Translations under genes and position numbers: made by a program | DNA from: Ehretia macrophylla | Taxonomy: Eukaryota; Streptophyta; Magnoliopsida; Boraginales; Ehretiaceae | DNA: 64,000 bases | Direction of reading: 5' to 3' | Assembly (NCBI GenBank): GCA_037974665.1 | Contig: CM075772.1 | Span: 36,123,052 to 36,187,051, forward strand | In this document: positions 58,938-64,000 of the stretch, in pieces | Position numbering within the stretch: the first letter of the stretch is position 1 | How the letters are laid out: every line of letters begins with the position of its first letter | The notes under the pieces: model-generated | The model's input: only the letters and a program-made list of their open reading frames with translations | Database searches by the model: none | Told to the model about the DNA's origin: nothing

Positions 58938-61215
58938 TGTCACGCCCCGACCCGACCCCGCAAAAGGCCAACCCCGGACCCGACACACGGACGGAGTCTC
59001 CTCTGTACCACGGACGATCCGAAAACCCTAAAATCAATATAATACTTGCGAAAGCCATAAAATAATCAAAACAAGCCAACTTTCTTTAAAATATACATTT
59101 CTTATTAATAAACTTTGCAACCCAAAATGATATGCATACTACACAAGTATTTATGCCACTAATCAACTCCATTAGCATGCATTTCCTTACTAGTCACAAG
59201 GGTATAAGTTTACAACTTTTACATTCTTCCAACTTATACAACATAAGACCGTAGAGGCCTCAAACTAGAAAATACATACAAACTACAAGCCTCAAAATTA
59301 AGCGACATCCAAGCAATATACATATCATGCAAGGCTCGCACAAAATCTGGTAACCAACAACCAGCAAAGCAGAGAAGTGCTATCACGGAAACACCTCCAC
59401 CTGCTCCTCATCCTCTATTACCTCGATAGGGTCTGCTTCAACTACTCCTGTAAAAATATAGTATAGAGATGAATGAGCAAAAACTATTGCTCAGCGAGGG
59501 CAATTGGTCTCAAGGACGGAGATGAGAGGAGTATGCAATGCAATTAGCCAAGCAATGCATACAATTATCATTTAAATATACAAACAAGTCAATATTATAA
59601 CAAGGCAAGCATTAAAGACTATAAACATTCAATCAAAGGATACGGTACTCTTTTCACGAGCAACTTTCATTCAAGGATTCGATGACGACGCACCGGCCCA
59701 AACCACCTTATAACACCAGTTTGGAATACCCCAGAAGTATCCATCAACCTACAACCCAAATCCCCATGGGAGGCAACCCAAGCGAGAAAGGGAATAGCAG
59801 CGGAGCTAGAGCAACCAACACTGGCAACCCAAGGCTACCCAGAGAGGCCCATCACTCACGCGCGAGACACTATGCAATGCAAGACTCGATACAAGGCGAT
59901 AAACAAGCGATAAAGCCACACGTGGGAGAATAACAAAGTAGGTTACTCTCGCACGCAATAGTAGCAATTGATAAGCATTTCAATCCAAATCAATTCAAAC
60001 AAGTATTTCAAGCAACCCTAAGCATTCTATAACCATAAAGTCAAGAAACCACACCAACACACAAACCGGCCCCAACTATCAAAACACTACCATTTCCAAA
60101 CGAGCCACGAGTTCTAGAAACCGACTTCGCCAAACCTCCTAGGTCACCATAAGGCACGTCTAAAGACCCCAAAATCTTACTTTACCCTAGAACTCGCGCA
60201 AAGCCCCGATTTCCCCCTTTCTTGTTTGAACTACAACTCTACCAACCAAATGCCCAACCAACGCCATAATCGCACCAAAAGTGCTTCCATGGCCTCCCGA
60301 TACAATGCCAACACGCAAAACGAGAAAACGCTAAAGTCGACCTAAACGACCCCGACTTTCAACAAGGCTTAATTCCCGTTTTTCTCACTATGCAACCTAA
60401 ACAAACCACACATTTAGGCATTCTAGCACACCTAGCACATTCCTACATCAACGGACAGCATAACAGAGCAACTTTATCATTTCAAGGTTTTACTATTCAT
60501 AAAACACTATTCAACATCCAAATTAAATTGCAATCTCAACATTTAACCGCAGAAAATGTTACAAAGCTATAAATACACGTTCTACAATAGCCAAGGAACA
60601 TTCTAGAAGCATCAAAATGATTTAAACGACAATCTACGGATAAAATCTAAAAATTGCAAAGTTGATACACTTAACATTTAAATGCGCAAATAACATGATT
60701 CCCTCACCTTAGGTACTCCTAGTCGCTAGGAAAACAACGCTAGTTGCCTCAGAAATCACCCCGCACGAGCTTACGCGAAGATTGAACGATTGAAAGGTTG
60801 AAAGGTTTTTTTTTTCTCTAAGAAGCTCTCGGCCTGCTCTCTGAATTCAGCTGCTGTTTTTTTTTTTTTGTTAAGTTAAAAGCTTATTTAAGTGCTACAT
60901 TGGTCAAATGGTCAAAGGCCTAGGTCAAACCACTTAAAACTTGGTCAAAGGCCCTTATTTTGTGCATTTTAAAGCCATTTTATCTAAGGAAAGATTAATT
61001 ATAGCTAGCAACAATTGAAATATAAAATTTAAGTCTTCTAAATACTAGTTTCACTATTAGCTGAGGACTAGAAACCGTTCTCTAGCTATCGCTCCCTAAA
61101 TGCAATGCACGTTGCGACAACGAGAAAGTAACAATTACTTTACAAAGAATTTAAGAAAATATAATTTTCAAAATAATAAACAAAGATTTTTCACATTCCG
61201 GGCTCGGGTATTACA
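58938..61215 (-). repeat. 5' LTR of the second B-family element
   Basis: It is 2278 bp; on the minus strand it runs TGTAATACCCGAGCCCGG to GGGGCGTGACA. It has donor-like AAG|GTGAGGG at 60707, H2 at 59474-59493 (TGAGCAA/TTGCTCA), acceptor TTTTTACAG ending at 59448 and the acidic frame (DPIEVIEDEEQVEVFP, stop) after it. It is the best-kept LTR of this family for testing the intron idea. Confidence 0.92.
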
Positions 61216-61923
61216 GGCTCAGTATGAGGCCACTTTCACTAGGTTGTCCTGGTATGCACCAGAGTATGTGGCTGACGAGGAACGCAAGACTCGTAGGTTC
61301 ATGTTGGGGTTGAGGCACGAGATTTAGGATGTGATGGCCTTGAATCGGTATGATATACTTACGGAGGCCTTTGATGCAGCTTCTAGACTGGAAAAGAGAA
61401 AGGGGGAACAGATTGTATCTAGCCAGCCTAGCAAGAGGCCCTTCCAACCGTAGGGTCAGCAGGGAGTGTTTAGGCCTTCAGTTCAACAGGTTGTGTACAG
61501 GCCGCCAACACAGCAGAGCTCTTATAGGCCGTAGGGTCAACATAGTTATTATCGATCGCAGTTTCAGCAGGGGTCCTATCAGGTTATGTCCTAGTACAGG
61601 CCAGCCCAGTCTCAGGGTCAATACAGGCCTAGTTTTGTTAGACCTCAGTAGCAGGCTAGTACAACTACTTCTTCAGCCTCTGGTTCTTCTAGGGGCAGTG
61701 TCAGCGCATCATCAACGCAGTGTACTTACTGCAAGCGCCAGGGCCATGTCGAGGTCAACTGCAGAGTGTAGTCAGGGGCTTGTTTGGGTTGCGGCAGCAA
61801 TCAGCATAGGGCGAGGGATTGCCCTAGATTTCAGAGGACTGAGGGTCGGGCAGCGACTCAGGGTTATCAGGGTAGACCTGTGGGCAGTGCACCTCAGCAG
61901 CAGCGGGTTCAGGCTCGAGCCTA
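61216..61923 (+). pseudogene. Gag C-terminal part of element D
   Basis: AQYEATFTRLSWYAPE and RRFMLGLRHEI are the end of the Gag domain. A Gln/Pro/Tyr-rich linker follows, then two CCHC knuckles (CTYCKRQGHVEVNC near 61720, CLGCGSNQHRARDC near 61780). Six TAG stops interrupt it. The N-terminal half was separated by the neighbouring insertion and is not in the window. Confidence 0.88.
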
Positions 61924-64000
61924 CGCAGTTGACTTGGAGGAGATGCTTGAGGAGACTGCAGTTGTGGAAGGTGACTTCCTTATACTTGATCAACTTGTTA
62001 AAGTATTGATTGATTCTGGTGCTACGCATTCTTTCATTACTCCTGCTTGTGTGCAACGTGTTAATGTGCAACCTGAAAGACTGCCTTATGTGGTTGAGAT
62101 TAGTACCTCTTTGACTGATAAGTATATTACTGGCTTAGTATGTAAAGATTGTATAATACATGTTAAGGGGTATAATTTTCCTTCGGACCTTATCTTATTT
62201 CCTATATAGGGGTATGATGTTATCTTGGGTATAGATTGGCTATCTAAGTATGATGCCTAGTTAAACTGTAGAACGAAGGTAGTACGGTTTCGATTGCCAG
62301 ATCAGCCAGTGGTAGAGGTAGTAGGAAACTGGGGTGCTAAGACGAGTTTTGTTATCTCAGCAACTAAAGCCTTTAAGTTAGTAAGTAAGGGGTGTTCGGG
62401 TTATCTAGCTTATTTGATTAACAAGCCATCTGATAAGCTACAGCTGGAGGAAGTTCCTATTATTCGGGAATATCCTAATGTATTTTCCGAGGAGTTGCCA
62501 GGGTTACCGCCAGAGAGAGATGTGGAGTTTGTGATTAATCTTGTTCTCAGTACTCAACCTATTTCTAAATCAGTGTACCGGATGGCACCAGCTGGGTTGA
62601 AGGAGTTGAAAACTCAGTTACAGGAGTTAATAGAGAAGGATTTCATTCAGCAGAGTTCTTCACCTTGGGGAGCTCCTGTTTTGTTTGTGAAGAAGAAGGA
62701 TGGTACCTTGAGGTTATCCATTGACTATCGTGGTTTGAATAAGGTAGCTATCAAGAACAAGTATCATTTGCCACTGATTGGCGAGTTGTTTGATCAACTT
62801 CAGGGAGCCAAAGTCTACTCTACGTTTGACTTGAGGTAGGAGTATTATCAACTTCGGATTCATACGGAAGATGTTCCGAAGTCTGCTTTTAGGACTCGGT
62901 ACGAGCATTATGAATTTGTAGTTATGCCATTTGGATTAACTAATGCACTGGCAGCATTTATGGATCTTATGGATCGGGTTTTTCAACTGTACTTGGACCA
63001 GTTCGTGGTGATCTTTATTGATGATATCTTGGTTTATTCCAAATCTGAATTGGAGCATGAGCAACATCTACGGCTTGTCTTACAGAAGCTGCAGGAGCAT
63101 CAATTGTATGCGAAGTTCAGCAAATGTGAATTTTGGTTGCAACGCATATCTTTTCTTGTTCATGTTATCACACAGAGCGGTATTTCTATAGATCCCACTA
63201 AGATTGAATCGGTGATGTCTTGGAAACATCCGGAGAATATTTCAGAGGTTCGTCGCTGTCTTGGCTTGGCGGGTTATTACCGTAGGTTTGTCAAGGACTT
63301 TTCGAAGATTGCTGGGTCACTTTCTAAGTTAACTTAGAAACAGACTAGCTTTGTTTGGGATGAGAAATGTGAGAGTGGGTTTCAAGAATTGAAAAAGAGA
63401 TTGACTACTGCTCCAGTACTTGCTCTAACAGAGGGGACCTATAATATGGTCATTTACAGCGATGCATCCAAGGAGGGCTTGGGATGTGTTCTTATGCAGA
63501 ATGGTTAGGTTATTGCCTATGCTTCTAGAAAGTTGAAGTCGTATGAGGTAAACTATCCGACTCATGATCTTGAGTTGGCAGCTGTTGTATTCGCACTGAA
63601 AAAGTGGCGTCATTATTTGTGGGGCAGTAAGTTCGAGATTTTCATTGATCATAAGAGTCTGAAGTACTTGTCCTCACATAAAGAGTTGAATATGCGTCAG
63701 CGGAGATGGATGAAACTTCTTGGAGATTATAATTGTTCTATCAGTTATCTGCCTGGGAAGGCAAATGTTGTAGCAGACGCTTTTAACCGTAAGGTGAGTA
63801 TTTCTTGTTTGGCTGTCAAGGGAGGTTCTTGAGGAATTCAGTTATTGGAGACCGGAATTGACTTAGGTTGGGGTGATGTGTTCACATCTCCGTATTCAAC
63901 CTTTATTGATGTCTCAGATCAGAGAAGCTCAGTAGCTTGATGTTAAACTTTAGAAGATCAAGGATCAGATCACGGATGATCAGACTCATAATTCTAAGTA
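61924..64000 (+). pseudogene. Protease, reverse transcriptase and RNase H of element D
   Basis: Protease [13 protein letters not shown] is near 62005-62040. Reverse transcriptase motifs include [33 protein letters not shown] and the catalytic FIDDILVYS near 63013. RNase H has [13 protein letters not shown] near 63458 and [10 protein letters not shown] near 63645, followed by [18 protein letters not shown] or TGA stops at about 62207, 62260, 62838, 63335, 63507 and 63830 disable it. Catalytic residues are otherwise kept. Integrase would lie beyond the window. Confidence 0.9.

Larger units (their letters stand above)
53531..61215 (-). mobile_element. Second B-family chromovirus, minus strand, 3' truncated
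   Basis: A complete 5' LTR (61215-58938), primer site (58929-58918), gag-pol (58625-54279) and a fragment of the 3' LTR (54272-53531) are present. The end of pol with the chromodomain, the polypurine tract and both ends of the 3' LTR are gone. The coding region keeps a single frame throughout, with stops but no frameshift. It is inserted in the gag of element D at 61215/61216. It serves as the longer reference that reveals the deletion in B. Confidence 0.9.
61216..64000 (+). mobile_element. Element D: decayed chromovirus, cut by an insertion and by the window end
   Basis: It begins mid-Gag at the LTR border (AQYEATFTRLSWYAP) and runs in one frame through zinc knuckles, protease, reverse transcriptase and RNase H to beyond the window. 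No LTR of this element is visible. At least twelve stops break the frame without any frameshift, most of them TAG where relatives have CAG. Compared with C it is clearly older. The first bases GGCTC would be the target site of the B-family insertion. Confidence 0.88.

Noticed and set aside
1-64000. The whole window as a plant mitochondrial chromosome with inserted retroelements
   Set aside because: Nested insertions with exact 5-bp duplications and methylation-type decay fit nuclear DNA. An organelle mapping would settle it.

Overview
This window looks like nuclear, repeat-dense DNA of a flowering plant. Almost all of it is LTR retrotransposons nested in one another. Between them are patches that do not belong to any element, and one of these is a decayed copy of the plastid gene ycf2. 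I found no intact host gene. I cannot name the species. The plant assignment rests on ycf2, on Del/Tekay-like chromovirus polyproteins, on Ty1/copia remnants, and on the initiator-Met-tRNA type primer sites (TGGTATCAGAGC) in nearly every element.

Layout: 1-2398, 7612-9869, 16709-17688 and 34496-34733 are unassigned host DNA, possibly organelle-derived. Element A (2399-7611) is a non-autonomous LTR element with a truncated 3' LTR. Element B (9870-16708) has both LTRs and a perfect GCATG target duplication, but lost about 2.7 kb of gag-pol through a 7-bp microhomology. Element C (17689-34495) is a chromovirus whose single-frame gag-pol carries only two stop codons. Its 3' LTR is split by element G (24986-34084, perfect TATAT duplication), a non-autonomous element with 4.0-kb LTRs around a 1.1-kb core. 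Then follow the ycf2 fragment (34735-35452, minus), a gypsy RNase H remnant (35456-36153), and a decayed Ty1/copia element (36545-50805). The copia reverse transcriptase is split by non-autonomous element E (42707-48769, perfect GGTTG duplication). The right side is a pile-up: a partial G-type LTR (50800-53530), a minus-strand B-family element (53531-61215), and a decayed chromovirus D (61216-64000, cut by the window end).

The most interesting signal lies inside the LTRs. Families A, B, E and G differ in sequence but share one architecture: an AG|GTGAGGG-like donor about 500-670 bp from the LTR start, a TTTCAGG-like acceptor 510-630 bp from the LTR end, and a stem-loop 19-23 nt before that acceptor whose arms change together between families. 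There is a second variable-stem hairpin with a TCCGG-type loop, and in B, C and G a short acidic reading frame just after the acceptor. I read this as a possible intron and structured module carried within the LTR (R region). Non-autonomous A, G and E also share a TATTGG-ATTCTT micro-repeat core in place of gag-pol. With C they share a palindrome next to the polypurine tract, so a C-like chromovirus may mobilise them.
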